Of a DNA stretch of 64,000 nt, positions 1 to 11,507 are shown piece by piece. This stretch comes from Silene latifolia (taxonomy: Eukaryota > Streptophyta > Magnoliopsida > Caryophyllales > Caryophyllaceae). Each line of letters begins with the position of its first letter. Positions within the stretch are counted from its first letter, which is position 1. A program made the translations under genes and the position numbers. The notes below the pieces were generated by a model that was not told where the DNA came from, searched no databases, and saw only the letters and a list, made by a program, of their open reading frames with translations. The DNA is taken from contig NC_133526.1 in the NCBI RefSeq assembly GCF_048544455.1, positions 6,464,001 through 6,528,000 on the forward strand, read 5' to 3'.

Positions 1-1
1 A

Positions 2-1756
2 AATCTCAATGAATTACCACCCAAACTTCCAAAGATTCAATCTTTTTCATCGTCGTCACGACCGAATGTTATTTTTCTTTGCCGTTCAACCCCCTATAAA
101 GGATGGCAAACATGGGTGGAAAAATTGAGACAAACCCAAGAGCCAGCGTGGCGAAAAGCCGGTATCTTTGATGCTATTAACTGCTCTACTTATCACATTG
201 CGAAAATTAATGACCTTATTTATAGCTTGGTTGAAAAATGGTGTCCTGAGACTAACACATTTGTATTTCCATGGGGTGAGGCTACTATTACATTAGAGGA
301 TGTTTTTGTCTTAGGTGGTTTTTCGCCTTTGGGTGTTTCTGTTTTGAGCAGTAGCTCGGATTTGGGAAAAGATGTTGAGAAGGTTAAGAATAAGTTGATA
401 ATGTCGTGTCGAAAATTAAAAGAAAATGGTAATAATTTGTCTCATTTAAGATGGGAAGAGTATTTTATGGGGTGTGCTGATGAAATAGATCAGTATGCTG
501 GTTTTCTATGTCTTTGGCTTGTCAGGCATGTTTTTCCTGGTAAGAATACCTCGTCAATTTCGCAGGCAGTTTTCGTGATGTCGGCCAGGATTTGTTGTGG
601 AGCTAAACTCGCTTTTGGTCCTGTTGTTTTAGCTTCCATTTATAGTGAGCTGACCTTGTTGAAAAAGGAAATTTTGAGTGGTGGTGATGATGGTAGTAGA
701 TTGTTTGTGTCATCACCATTGCATTTAGTTCAGGTTTGGGCATGGGAGAGGTTTCCATTGCTAGGACCGGTCCCTAGGATGATGGATTGTGGAGAGGTTA
801 GATTAGCGCGTTGGGAAAGTCATGCCAGGAAATTATGTGACGACATTGATGATGTAAAGATGTGTCTAGACTCAGCTAGGGAGAATTTTCGATGGCGCCC
901 ATATGGCATGTCTATTGAAAACTGGTCATTACCGAGGTTTTATGTCAATTCGGGGATGTGGGTAGTCGTGGATTCTGATGAGGAGTGGAAGTTATTTGCT
1001 AGGTGTTTGATGGTTGGCCAGTTGAACGGATTGGATTGTGTTGAGAATTATAATCCTCATAGGGTTGCTCTCCAATTCGGGTTTGATCAGGATATTCCGA
1101 AGTCTAGCAGCTATACACTTGATGAGGTTGGATATAGGATGGATTTTGAGGGTTTGAAAATGTACCTGCCTCCTCGATTACATGAAGGAGATATTACGTC
1201 TAGGTACTTTGATTGGTGGAGGAAAAGATTCGCACAAGAAGAAATGGCGCTTGTAGGAAGTAAAAGGAAGTTGAGAACTAGGAAAAGAGTGAAGAAAATA
1301 GCCAAAATTTTTGATAGATGTGATGAGCTTAAAGCAATAATTGTTGAAAATGTTGGTATGGAGGAAGGCGATGAAGATATTGAGCTGAATAGAAGCATAG
1401 ATCAGGAAGAAGGCGGTGGTATGGAACTGGCTGAAAATGAAATGCTTGGTGAAAGAAAGCAAGGATGTGCTGCAATGACTTCTGCTTGTTCACAGTCAGC
1501 TTCAAAACATCAGAACTTGGAGAATGAAATTGGAACACCAACTGAATGTAGTGGAACTTTAATCAGAGTGGCTAGTAACGATGAACCAGCTGAAGCATTA
1601 TGTCGGGATCCAGTTGATGGTCCTGTGGCTGTCAGCCTGCCAGTGATGGATAAGTCTGATCAGAAATCGTTTGCAGCCCGTTGTGTTGAGTATGAATCGA
1701 GGATGAGTAGGCTGGAGAGGATGATTTCGGCTACGTCAGTTTATAAACCTACTTGA
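2..1756 (+). CDS. Plant mobile domain (PMD) protein, MAIN-like, 5' end outside the window
   Basis: The reading frame is open from base 2, so the gene starts upstream of the window and 584 C-terminal residues are visible. No ATG near 116 is needed: the frame has a GTG there and continues upstream. The protein matches the plant mobile domain family (MAINTENANCE OF MERISTEMS-like, often named serine/threonine phosphatase 7 long form homologue). Motifs seen are GIFDAIN, KWCPETNTFVFPWGE, ITLEDVFVLGGF, LVQVWAWERF, WRPYG.S.ENW, PHRVALQFGFDQD and PPRLHEGDIT.RY. The PMD core is followed by a basic stretch (KRKLRTRKRVKK), an acidic low-complexity region and a short C-terminal coiled coil (YESRMSRLERM). 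It is intronless, which is common in this family. In Arabidopsis MAIN proteins are nuclear and affect meristem maintenance and silencing; PMD domains also occur in transposons. It is paralogous to the gene at 22735-24912. Family is sure; function is inferred. Confidence 0.85.
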   Translation, partial: NLNELPPKLPKIQSFSSSSRPNVIFLCRSTPYKGWQTWVEKLRQTQEPAWRKAGIFDAINCSTYHIAKINDLIYSLVEKWCPETNTFVFPWGEATITLEDVFVLGGFSPLGVSVLSSSSDLGKDVEKVKNKLIMSCRKLKENGNNLSHLRWEEYFMGCADEIDQYAGFLCLWLVRHVFPGKNTSSISQAVFVMSARICCGAKLAFGPVVLASIYSELTLLKKEILSGGDDGSRLFVSSPLHLVQVWAWERFPLLGPVPRMMDCGEVRLARWESHARKLCDDIDDVKMCLDSARENFRWRPYGMSIENWSLPRFYVNSGMWVVVDSDEEWKLFARCLMVGQLNGLDCVENYNPHRVALQFGFDQDIPKSSSYTLDEVGYRMDFEGLKMYLPPRLHEGDITSRYFDWWRKRFAQEEMALVGSKRKLRTRKRVKKIAKIFDRCDELKAIIVENVGMEEGDEDIELNRSIDQEEGGGMELAENEMLGERKQGCAAMTSACSQSASKHQNLENEIGTPTECSGTLIRVASNDEPAEALCRDPVDGPVAVSLPVMDKSDQKSFAARCVEYESRMSRLERMISATSVYKPT

Positions 1757-3485
1757 CTTGCATCTAATAGTGGATACAGTTACTTTTGTCATTAATCAGT
1801 TAATAGCATTGAACTACAGTAATTACTCTAATTAGTAAAACAGAACTTGGTTATAATATAACTGGAGTGAGTAGCTGTGTTAGTTTTACCGTCTTTTGTC
1901 ATCGTCTAACTTTGGTAATGTAAGCCCTGAGAAAAGGATTTATGTATGATTTCTCTGCCTACGGAAATCATGAACTAAATAGGTTATATATGCAGCTTGC
2001 TGAATTACTGACTTTCTCATCTTACACATCTGAAATCTTAGAATAAATTGGTATTCCTATTCATTATCTGCTGATGTGTTGCGGAATACATTGCTTGCAG
2101 CGAAGGGAGCACGACTGATTTGCACAGCTTTCAATAATCATACGAAACCACCCCAAAAAACAGGTTACAGGAACTGTCATACTCCCACAATTAGACAGGT
2201 GAACACATCAGGAGGCCTACAAAATGAAGAAATGTAATAGATAGCTTAAGTCTGGATACAGTCTTCAAAAATCAGTCTAAGCATTAATGTTATTCACGTA
2301 CTGTCTCGTGTCATTATCCTGTAAGCCGACCAGGTTGCGTTTAGGTTTAATCTAGTTTGGATCGGCCCCACCCAACCCACTACTGTAAATATGTCTCCAC
2401 TACACTTAATACTCGATTTTTTTTATTAGATTATTTTATTTTTAAGAATTACTTGTAAGTCGTAAATGTTATTCACGTGCTGTCTCGTGTCATTATCACC
2501 TTTAGTCGAAACCTGGAAGCATGAAAGTGGAGTGATGTAAGCCATGATTCCAAAAGCACATTTATTTTGACGATTATAAATTCATGTGACACACATAAAA
2601 CGTAAAGAAATGAAGCAACTTTGAATTTGTGAATATACTCCCTCTAACGCAAATAGGTGAAGTCACATCATTAAAGTTGATTATGTTAGTTGTAAAATGA
2701 CACACTAGAGAGGATCTATAGACATATTCTACCTGCGGACGTGCAATTATTTAGCTGCAGCATGACTATTGTTCGGCTAGGAATCGCTTATTGTATTCCA
2801 ATTCTTTTCACTTTAAGTTCTTGCGTAATATGCCATAGAATATTCACATTTTAGTTGAACATGTGTTGTGATTCAAGCATTTCTTGCTCATTCTAATCAT
2901 GCTTTCTCCACCACTCTATTTTTTGGTCTAAAGGAAGTCAAAGGGGGAATTTGCTGCTGACGGGATTTGAATCAGGTTATGGTATCACCTCTCATGACTT
3001 TACCGACTATACTAATTGTCATCTGCTTCTCGAGCACTCTATAATAATACGAATAATAGTAATGACAACAACTGCTTCCTTCGTTCGGTTCATTTCACGG
3101 TATGTGAGAAGAATTTTGACTAATACAGAGTAGTAAATTGTGAATTTATTTTTTGTAAAGTCATCGTCTTTTTCGCCCCCCTTCCGTCCCTTTGTGTGAA
3201 CATGACCGAACCATTTTTCCGAGTCCAACTTCTACGACACTACAATTAATGCGCGCTTACAACATGACACCCTATACACTAAGATTTCATTTTAGTTCAA
3301 CCATGTTGCGTCCAACATTTGCAGCCAAACAATATTATGTTACAAGCATTGTCACGCACACTCGAAAAATGCTACGAAAAAAAACAAGTAATGCTCCACA
3401 GGCTCCACCGGGTAAATCAAAACTTAAAATTGCAATTGATGATCAATGAAATCACAACCAAACATAATGATTTTGTGGAAGAAAT
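1757..3485. other. Spacer without a recognisable gene
   Basis: AT-rich spacer after the PMD gene. It holds a 34-bp segment repeated with one mismatch at about 2287 and 2465 (starting with ATGTTATTCACGT), and a repeat fragment at about 2945-3030 that also occurs at 38455-38545. The short open frames here (2951-3133, 3192-3449) have no recognisable domain or codon signal. The PMD transcript's poly(A) site should lie in the first few hundred bases. Confidence 0.5.
2945..3030. repeat. Dispersed repeat fragment, tRNA-SINE-like
   Basis: This segment resembles 38455-38545. Both read roughly as gggatttgaa or aggttcaaac, then caggttatg, then cactcatga, then a match ending in gacatctgc. The reverse complement carries a B-box-like word (GATTCAAATC), so a decayed SINE tail is likely. 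There is no poly(A) tail or target duplication. Confidence 0.35.
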
Positions 3486-3500
3486 TAACTTTGATTAATT

Positions 3501-3620
3501 TTTTTTTTATTGTCAATCGACGCGCGCACTTAGTCGCATTACAATGGGGAGGGGGGGTTGAACCTAGGACCTATTGTCCGCAATACCTCCATCTTAACCA
3601 ATAGACTAAGACATTTTCGA
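3501..3620 (-). mobile_element. Short tRNA-derived SINE, with target duplication
   Basis: Read on the minus strand, this 120-bp unit has an A-box-like start (GTCTTAGTCTATTGGTTAAG), a B-box-like GGTTCAACCC, and ends in a run of A (T run at 3501-3508 on the plus strand). It is flanked by an exact 15-bp duplication, TAACTTTGATTAATT, at 3486-3500 and 3621-3635. The same family occurs in plus orientation at about 17965-18103. The exact duplication points to fairly recent retroposition by LINE machinery. Confidence 0.8.
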
Positions 3621-3783
3621 TAACTTTGATTAATTAGTGAATGATTCAATTTCATACAAATAATAATAATAATAATCACATTTATTGCATATCAAATTCA
3701 TTTTTCATTTATTGACACACTTTTAACTTTACAAAAGTAGATCGACTATACTTCATCTGTTCTATTAAATTGTATACGAAGTA

Positions 3784-4533
3784 CTAAGCTGGACTCTCAC
3801 TTTTACGTCGAAACAACGACAATAACCCATTCAAAACCCGACCCAAACCCGACCTCCCTCGATTCCTCCTCCGCACTCTACTCGGCCACGACACCCTCCT
3901 CGCACCGCCACGGCCATCGTCCGTCTCGGTATAAACCACCGGAAACTCCCTTTCCCTTTCCGCTTCCTCTTCACCGCCATTAAACCTCCCAACCGCGTAG
4001 CCGCCACCTGGTAATCTCCATATCCTCAACCCAACCCTCTCCTCCTCAGAACTCAAATCCGGGTTCGGGTTCGGGTCCGGGTTGAGTTCAGTAGGCAGCT
4101 TGAACCGGCAAACAGGGCAAGAATTGCTCCGCAACAACCAAGGCAGAATACAGCCCGGATGGTACACGTGGCGACACGGCAACTCCCTTACTTCATCGCC
4201 GAAATCAAAGATTTCCTTACAAACAGCGCAATGAGACTGGAAAAGTAGCTGAGAGTTGCCAATTTTGAACAGGGGAATGGTGTTGATGGCTGATTTAGCT
4301 GCAGGGCCGCTGTTAATGTCTACAGCGGCCCTGCCGAGTTGGTGAAGAAGGTGGTGGATGGGGGAGGTGATGAGGAAGTCGGAGACCGTGTCGGGTTCGG
4401 GTTGAGGAGGAGGAGGAGGGGAGATGGGGGAAAGGGAGGAGGAGCAGAGTGGACAAAGGGAGAAGTGGTGGGTGTGGAGTGTTATGAATTGGTCGCATGT
4501 GTTGCACCAGTAGGTGTACCCAGTTGAGTTCAT
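3784..4533 (-). CDS. RING-H2 E3 ubiquitin ligase with N-terminal zinc ribbon
   Basis: A 249-residue intronless protein. The N-terminus is a zinc ribbon of the type found in plant RING1/RDUF/CIP8-like ligases: YWC at 8-10 with C10, C13, C27 and C30. A proline-rich linker (residues 36-47) and an uncharacterised segment follow. The canonical RING-H2 has C102, C105, C120, H122, H125, C128, C139 and C142, spaced C-x2-C-x14-C-x1-H-x2-H-x2-C-x10-C-x2-C, with the usual Trp (W132) that contacts E2 enzymes. All eight zinc ligands are present, so it should be an active E3 that moves ubiquitin from an E2 to an unknown substrate. The C-terminus is basic (RVRRRNRGRSG). The start is the first ATG directly before the zinc ribbon. 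Relatives act in stress and hormone responses; its own target cannot be read from sequence. Confidence 0.88.
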   Translation of the reverse strand: MNSTGYTYWCNTCDQFITLHTHHFSLCPLCSSSLSPISPPPPPQPEPDTVSDFLITSPIHHLLHQLGRAAVDINSGPAAKSAINTIPLFKIGNSQLLFQSHCAVCKEIFDFGDEVRELPCRHVYHPGCILPWLLRSNSCPVCRFKLPTELNPDPNPNPDLSSEEERVGLRIWRLPGGGYAVGRFNGGEEEAEREREFPVVYTETDDGRGGARRVSWPSRVRRRNRGRSGLGRVLNGLLSLFRRKSESPA

Positions 4534-4796
4534 TTGAATTGAGGCGGAGATTAGGCACTGTTGTCGACGGTTGATACTCGAATGTGAGTGGAGGATGGAG
4601 GAGGAAGAGGAGAGTTTTGGGAAAATAGTTTGTAGGAGTGTGTGTGTTTGTGTTGCTTATGTTTTATGAATGATGACTCTCTCAAACTTGCACCTTTATT
4701 TTTCTTGTACAAACTTAAAGTGTGGAGTGTGGTACTTGTCAAGAATTTTAAATGAATTTTAAGGAGTACAAAAGATATACTTGGTGGTGGAGTAGG

Positions 4797-5300
4797 GTGG
4801 GTAAAACCCAACTCATTTGACCCGTTTGATTTAGACTGAAATTTAACCCATTTGAATTTAATCTAATTTAAATTAATTTATGATTAAATTTTGTCTACCC
4901 AACCTTAGCTCTAACTCTTCTACAACCGACCCTAACTCAAAACTTTGATTGAATATTTTGCTTGTTTTAACCTTCTAAGAAATTATGCATGAACTCAAAT
5001 ACTCATCCTATCCCCAACACTTCAACAAGTCACAGTAAAGTCTAATTTGAACTCATTTGACTAACCCGACATACTCCTAAGATTTGGCCCGCTTGGTGTA
5101 GATGTTCACAATAAGAACTCCACAGTTACACGTAGTTGTTGCGCAATAATTTTAAGATGTGTGACCTCCTAGCAAAATGCACTCAAAAAGACTAGCATTG
5201 GTGTGGGAGTCAAATACACAACCTAATGATTTATTGTGTGTCACCACTTTCGGTCCATGTTTGGGGTCGGGTTGTTCCATTACCCACCTTTACTCAGAAC
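4797..5300. repeat. Degenerate repeat rich in CCCAACC/GGGTTGG words
   Basis: Between the RING gene and the Fes1 promoter lies sequence full of acccaac, gacccg and ggttgggt words, typical of decayed hAT-like MITEs elsewhere in the window (27394, 39696, 48839). No terminal repeats or target duplication could be set, and no gene is visible. Confidence 0.3.
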
Positions 5301-5513
5301 TAAATTAGAGAGTAACAATGTTTGGGAAAAAATTTGTAGATAAGAGACTCACTCTTGATTTGTGTTGTTGACGATGAACTTTGTCAAACTAGACCTTTAA
5401 TTTCACCACTCTGCAAACTCAAAGTTATTGGCTTTTATCCTATCTAATCCATTTGGATTAAGATTTTCTGAACAAATCTAAATAAACAAACTAAACATAA
5501 ACATAATCATCAT

Positions 5514-5514
5514 C

Positions 5515-5546
<32 letters not shown>
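5514..5546. repeat. (ATA)n microsatellite
   Basis: About eleven ATA units in a row, preceded by ATC units. A likely length-variable marker locus about 410 bp upstream of the Fes1 start codon. Confidence 0.9.
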
Positions 5547-5857
5547 CGAGCACTGTCGTTAAATCGATAACAAAATATCGTGTTTTCAACATTATTTCTT
5601 TTCATATTGTCTATTCTAAATAAGTTGATAATAACACATCTAATAATCACCCAAACTAAAAACAACTCCCAACTTTTTTTTATTAACTGCAATTCGAATT
5701 TCCTAAAATAACCCGAGCCGCATCCGAACCAATTAACCTGATTTGGCAGGCTACTCCTACCTGGTCGACATATATATATAGAAGGATTATAGAAGGATCT
5801 AGTACAATCTCGAAATTTCCTTTCATACAACGAGTAGTTCATAACTTGATTGAGACT

Positions 5858-5865
5858 ATATATAA
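5858..5865 (+). promoter_or_regulatory. TATA box for the Fes1 gene
   Basis: TATATATA lies 94 bp before the Fes1 ATG at 5959. This would give a transcription start near 5890 and a 5' UTR of about 70 nt. A second TA run at 5769-5780 is a less well placed alternative. Confidence 0.45.
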
Positions 5866-5958
5866 TCCGGCCGCCTAAATATCGATATTAAAATCACAAT
5901 TTCTCTCTAAAAACCTCATCAAAATCCGCCATTGTTGTCACTAATTCAACCTTCAAAC

Positions 5959-8900
5959 ATGAACCAAGATAAACCCAACTGGGAAGGTCTTCTCAAATGG
6001 AGTCTTTCGCATACTGATGGTACTTTACCTCAGCGTCAACTCAGGTTTCCCCTTTAATTTAATTCAACATATTTTTGGCAATTTTTGTTGTTTTTTGTAT
6101 GATTTTGTGATTTTTTTAATCTGGGTTTGTAATTATTCGCCGTATTTCATGTGGGTTTAACCTAAAAATCATTACTTTGTTGAATTTGTTGTAGAATTTT
6201 ATTGGTATGCAAAATTAGGGTTTATATGATTTGTTGTTGTAGTTGAATTAGGGAGAAATTAGTTTGGGGTTTTGAGAAACCGTGTAGTTTGAAATTCGTA
6301 TACAATCAAATGGAATAGTGGAAGTGTGATGCTATTAGTAGCGTCGTACCCCGTAAATTATGAAGATTGTTGATTAAAGTTGCAACCTTTGGTGGAAAGT
6401 CTCGAAGCGAGTTGTTTCTATGGTTTATTAACGTTGCAATTTTGTATGGAGTTTCGAGAAATAATGTATCTTGCTAATCGCTGTGTAGCAAAATATGAAG
6501 ATTATTCATTACAGTTGCTATCTTTGGGTGCTTGCAATGTTGAAGGTGATTTGTTGTTGTAGACTTGTAGTTGAGTAAGGGATCAAATTTGGATCGGGTT
6601 TTGAGAAACAGTGTATTAGGCTAATAGCAGCGTAACAACATATGAAGATTATTGATTAAAGTTGCTATCTTTGGGCAGAAACAATGTTGAAAGTTATTCG
6701 TTGTAGTTGAATAAGGGAGCAAATTTGTATTGTGGTTTTGAGAACCATTGTATTAGGCTATAATAGCAGGGTGGTAACATATGAAATTATTGATTAAAGT
6801 TGCAATGTCCGGGTTGAAGGTTTGGAAACAATGTTGATGGTGAGCTGTTGGTTTAGATGAATAAGGGAGCAAATTTGCGTTGTGTTTTGAGAAATAAATA
6901 ATGTATGAGGCTAATAGCAGGGTCCGGGATAGTATAATACGAGAATTTTGATCAAAGTTGCAATATTTCTGTGGGAGTAAATGTTAAAGGTGATTTATTG
7001 CTATAGTTGAACAAAGTATTCCGTAGCAAATTTGTATGCGTTTTTGAGAGAATATGTATTAGACTATTGAATATTGATTAACGTTGCAATCATTTGGTGA
7101 TTTAATATAAGCATCAACAAGAAAATGAGGACGGGGAAGCAAGATTCAGCTTTGCTAAGTAGAAGCTCTTGCTTGTATAGTTGTATTGATATTAAGTGAT
7201 ACGCGGGAATGATCATGATATTTTGATCTAGAGTTGGGTGACATTGTGGAGAAAATCTTATCAGACGTTAGGTTTTAATGGTATACGGTGGTCTCTACTC
7301 TCTACTATGGACTATGGCATATTAAGTTATGCAAAAACCAATGGCGGGAGTGATTTGATGGTCTTTTGTTTGTAGGCAGCGTGAACAAAAGAAATTACTT
7401 ATGTTGAGCTACATATCTAAGTGAATTTTACTAAATTTTATTACTTACTTTTGGTAATTCTGTCTCATCGAGGGCACGTAACTCATGGAAAAATTAATAT
7501 AGATGTATGATGTATCTGTTGATTTAGAAACATGTGAAACTCATTAAGCTAATGCTAATAGAGCATTTTGTGCCACCGGTTACTTGACAAGAGCTCCATA
7601 CTCCGTTGAACTATTTCCTTTCGTATCAAGTAACTGATTGTAGTCATTAATGGCATAGAATTTAACCAAGTAACTTGCTCAGCATACATAACCTTTCTTT
7701 TATCTGTGTCTACCAGCGAGGAGGACCGGAGGTGGTTCATGGAAGCTATGCAGTCTCAGACTATTGACGTAGTGAAGCGCATGAAAGAGATCAGCCTAGT
7801 TATGCAAACTCCAGAGGAAGTTTTGGAGTCTCAAGGAGTAACTCCCACTGAAATTGAAGGTATTGCACATCACAAACATTTGATTTTTGCCTTGGTGCAT
7901 TAACTTGGCAAGTATTAAATGAGTGTGTGACTAACTTATTCTTGGTGCTGTTTTTGTTAAGACATGTTGGATGAGCTACAAGAGCATGTGGAGTCGATTG
8001 ATATGGCAAATGGTAAGTTCAAACGACCATGAATGTTCCCCACATCTTTGTTCAAGGCTTGGTTAATGTGCATTTTTTTTCTTCTTTTTTTCTTGTGCTT
8101 TCTAAGTAACACGTCATGTCCGAGAAATTGTAGTTTCATGTTATGCTTCTTTTTGATGCGAGGCAAGTAGCTGTTAGTTTTCGTTTCATAGGTGCACAAA
8201 TATAAGGGTAAGTTGTATGTTTAAGTGCTAGGGTAAGTTCATACAATTACAGTTAGTACTCCCACGGTCTTATCTAGACGTTAGAGCTTGCCCTGGATAT
8301 TTTCTGTGTAATTGTGGGCTAACCTCTGTCTACTTTTCTACCACATGCCGCTCAGTCTCCCATATAGTGATCTTCCTTGGGCCTAATCCAATCTGTTGAA
8401 AACTCGAGTGTTTCTTTAGACAATTATATTGTGTTGTTTCTTCCTTTGGCTTTTGCCCTGGGAGAGTCGGCCTTCCTCAAACTGCTGTGATTTAATGCTA
8501 TGAAAGTTTATGGTGGATTTCTTTAGTCATAAATAAACCTCTTGGAATGATAGTGCCTAAAGATACTAGTGACTTGGTGAGCTTCGGCCCAAAATTTAGC
8601 TTCTTTTAGCCTATCGAGAGTGTTGCTCGTTCTGGACTCTTTCCCTTCGCCTCAATGGGATTTGGTTGCTGGCTGTATCAAGTGTGGTGTTAGAAAATTT
8701 CCTATATAATATCTGAGGCAGCTCAAGTAATCATAAGAGAAGTGCCCGTGTAATTATATTTTTTACCTTTTCAGAAAGGTCGTGCACTCTCGCTGTACTG
8801 TTTTCATATATATGTAGGCAAACTAGTTGTGAGATTATCTTGATATTAACAATGTCTGCAATCTTCAAATCGGGTTCTTTTTAGTCTAAGCAATAGATTT

Positions 8901-10291
8901 ATATTTTGTATGGCAGATCTATATTCAATTGGTGGATTGGGCCCTCTTCTTGGGTATCTGAAGAATCGACATGCTAATATTAGAGCAAAGGCGGCAGATG
9001 TGGTGACAACTGTTGTCCAGAATAATCCAAAGAGTCAGCAACTAGTAATGGAAGCTAACGGGTTTGAACCACTTCTTACAAACTTCACTTCAGACCCTGA
9101 TATGCATGTTCGTACACAGGCACTTGGTGCGATATCATGTGAGTATGCTGCTCTTTCTTTCTTACAGTGATACATTACGTAAAATTATGGCATCTGTGCT
9201 TTTTTTTTTGCCCTGGGTACAATATTTACAGTGATTAATGTGGTGGCTTGCAGCTTTAATTCGCCATAATAAGCCTGGAATTGCAGCATTCCGTCTTGCA
9301 AATGGGTATGCAGCATTGAAAGACGCTTTGAGCTCTGACAGTGTACGATTTCAAAGGTACTAACTCTTACTTGGGTGACGCGTTTACTATTTTACTTGAG
9401 AAATACTGACATACATGTGAATTTGCATATCCTTAGGTCCTACTTTTTTTTTTCACTTTTATAACTTCTCGGTGCACCTCCGCTTTTTCTTCCATTTTGG
9501 TTTTATGCAAGCACATTACATTTACCTTTTGCTACGCTTGTGGCTTTTTTTGCTTTCCTTTCCTTCGACTTTGTCACTTTTTCGTTTGCATACCCTCTAT
9601 ACTTGCTTTTATAACTTTTTCTTGTTGTAGCCATGGTACAAAATGCGGTAATAGACTAATAGTATTACCAAAACTGCATGCGTCTATAATTTCATAAGCC
9701 ATTTTAGTGAACGGCTCATTTTAGAGGACCTTGCTCTCACTGTCAACCGCTCATTTTTACAGGAAAGCCCTAAGTTTGCTCCATTATCTTCTAAAGGAAA
9801 ACCAAGCAGACTGTACTGTTGTTACTGAACTCGGATTCCCTCGTATCATGATGCACCTTGCTTCTAATGAAGATGCGACCATAAGAGAAGCGGCCATGCA
9901 AGGTATACTAGAACTTGTCCGTGGAAAACCCGATGACATGCCTGGGAGCTTTGCGGATGAAGATGGGAAAATGAAGAAACTTCTCGAAGAACGTATACAA
10001 GGCATAAGCGCCATGTCAAAAGAGGAATTAGGTGCAAACAAAGAAGAGAGGCATCTTGTGGACACACTTTGGAGGGCTTTCTATAATGAACCTTCTTCCC
10101 TTGGGGAGAAGGGTCTCCTCGTTCTTCCTGGTGAGGAGGATGATGAGCTTCCACCAGATGTGGCAGGAAAACTGTTTGAGCCACCTCTTAGGGCTTGGGC
10201 TGCAAAGCGAGAACCCGAGCAGCCTTCTGAGCCCGAGAAGAAAGAAGCGCCTTTGTTGCTGGGGCCCGGACCTTCTAATAGTTCCAGTTGA
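5959..10291 (+). CDS. FES1: Fes1/HspBP1-type Hsp70 nucleotide exchange factor, six exons
   Basis: Exons: 5959-6044, 7717-7859, 7962-8012, 8917-9138, 9254-9356 and 9763-10291. All junctions are GT-AG and in frame, giving 1,134 nt and 377 aa. The start MNQDKPNWEGLLKWSLSHTD is the conserved Fes1 N-terminus. Residues about 25-80 are the Fes1 domain (SEEDRRWFMEAM). Armadillo repeats follow from about 90 to 285 (DLYSIGGLGPLLGYL, ANIRAKAADVV, VVTELGFPRIM). An acidic and then Pro/Glu-rich tail (EEDDELPPDVAGKLFEPPLR) ends the protein. The family binds cytosolic Hsp70, speeds ADP release, and in Arabidopsis protects Hsp70 in heat. Length fits plant Fes1A (about 360 aa, from memory). Intron 1 (1,672 bp) contains a decayed tandem array. 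Whether this is the A, B or C paralogue cannot be settled here. Confidence 0.93.
6250..7110. repeat. Degenerate tandem repeat in Fes1 intron 1, about six units of 140-180 bp
   Basis: The intron repeats a diverged unit. The recurring words are AAGGGAGCAAATTTG (near 6581, 6717, 6867 and 7024, earlier forms near 6250 and 6430), then GTTTTGAGAAA, then GTATTAGGCTAATAGCAG, then TATGAAGATTATTGATTAA, then GTTGCAAT. Spacings between the clear copies are about 137, 150 and 156 bp. Some in-between open frames (such as 6380-6562) are products of this repeat, not genes. Confidence 0.75.
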
Positions 10292-10758
10292 AGTGTTAAT
10301 GGTGTAGAGTGACCAACAAAATATTGTTTTTTGTGATGTTAAAACTCGCGCCACTTTTTGTCTTATGTTTTTCTGATGGTTGTGTAATGCTCTATTTTAG
10401 TATGTGCTTTTGCAAAAACGGGTTGGTTAAACGTCGTATGTTATTTCTTTTTTCCTGGTTGCATCACTTGCATGTGTGTTGTATCTAGTAACTCAGAGTT
10501 CATAGGAGTAATCTAGACCGCATTTTAAACTGGTCTCGAGTTAAATCTTCAAAATTAGGGAAGAAGTGTATCATTCTAATTCAAATTTTTTTTTTTGGTC
10601 TTTGTTAACGAATCAAAAGAAACTGATCGTGTTTAGGCGAAAGACTTGAATGAAGGTTGTGGTACGATGGCTATACGAACAAACATTGGAGAGAGCATCT
10701 CAATTTAAGGATCGTCTTACTAGGGCCCTTGTATTCCGGTGGTTATTTTTCGGAATTA

Positions 10759-11507
10759 CTTTTTCACATACATACTTTACTCTTTCACATACATTTTTTC
10801 ATAAAGTTTCCATACTATACCCTTTTCCAAAATAATAATCAAATTAACTCTTATGTACACTTTACCTAAAATCCAATCTAACTAATTTAAAAACTTGAAC
10901 AATGGATTATAATTCTTCGATTAGTGAAGTAATTTTCGTTTTTAGCAATTATTAATACGTCTTATTCAAATTATTAGGTTTACTTTTTAGTGAAATTAAT
11001 ATGCAAAACAATTATTATTAGTTAGGGTTTATGGGTGGTGAAAGGCACGGTGGTTAGGGTGGTTGATGGTTGCTCTGGGCGTGGTGGCTAAGGGTGGTGC
11101 GGTGACGGTGGTGTGATGGTGAGGAAAGACGACGGCTTAATCGAATACGGATGCTGCGATTGGTTTGGTGTCGGAGTCGGGTTGTCGGTTGGGGGTTGTC
11201 GGTTTGGCGATGATGCACAACGATGCATGTTTGTACTGATATGATTATGAGCTTGTTAATGAAAGGATTAATTGCCTAGCAATTTGACGGTGCGATAAAT
11301 GGATTTAACTTTTGCTTGTTATTGTTCATGCATTTTTTAATCGTTTGTATGCGACTGATCGGAGGAGGTGACCGGAAATGGTGAACGGAGGTGGTGATGG
11401 GAGATGAGGGAGGAGAGGAAAAAATTAATTGGGTGAGGGAATGAAAAATGACAAGGGTAATATTGTAAAAATCGTATGTGAAAGAGTAAAATCCGTATGT
11501 GAAAAAA
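10759..11507. mobile_element. Non-autonomous TIR element (MITE), about 750 bp
   Basis: The left end reads TTTTTCACATACATACTTTA and goes on to CTCTTTCACATAC (10759-10793). The right end (11474-11507) is its inverse, GTATGTGAAAGAGTAAAA then GTATGTGAAAAAA. The ends therefore form terminal inverted repeats of about 34 bp, each carrying the word TTTCACATAC twice. The interior is AT-rich with GGTGGTG-rich stretches at 11020-11120 and no coding frame. No clear target duplication was found. It lies between the convergent Fes1 and PRA1A genes. Confidence 0.6.

Noticed and set aside
1111-1541. Minus-strand open frames inside the first PMD gene
   Set aside because: They lie opposite a long conserved coding frame and have no domain of their own; they are shadows of it.
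9784-10354. Several open frames opposite and alongside Fes1 exon 6
   Set aside because: Exon 6 codes for the conserved Fes1 C-terminus; the others are out-of-frame by-products.
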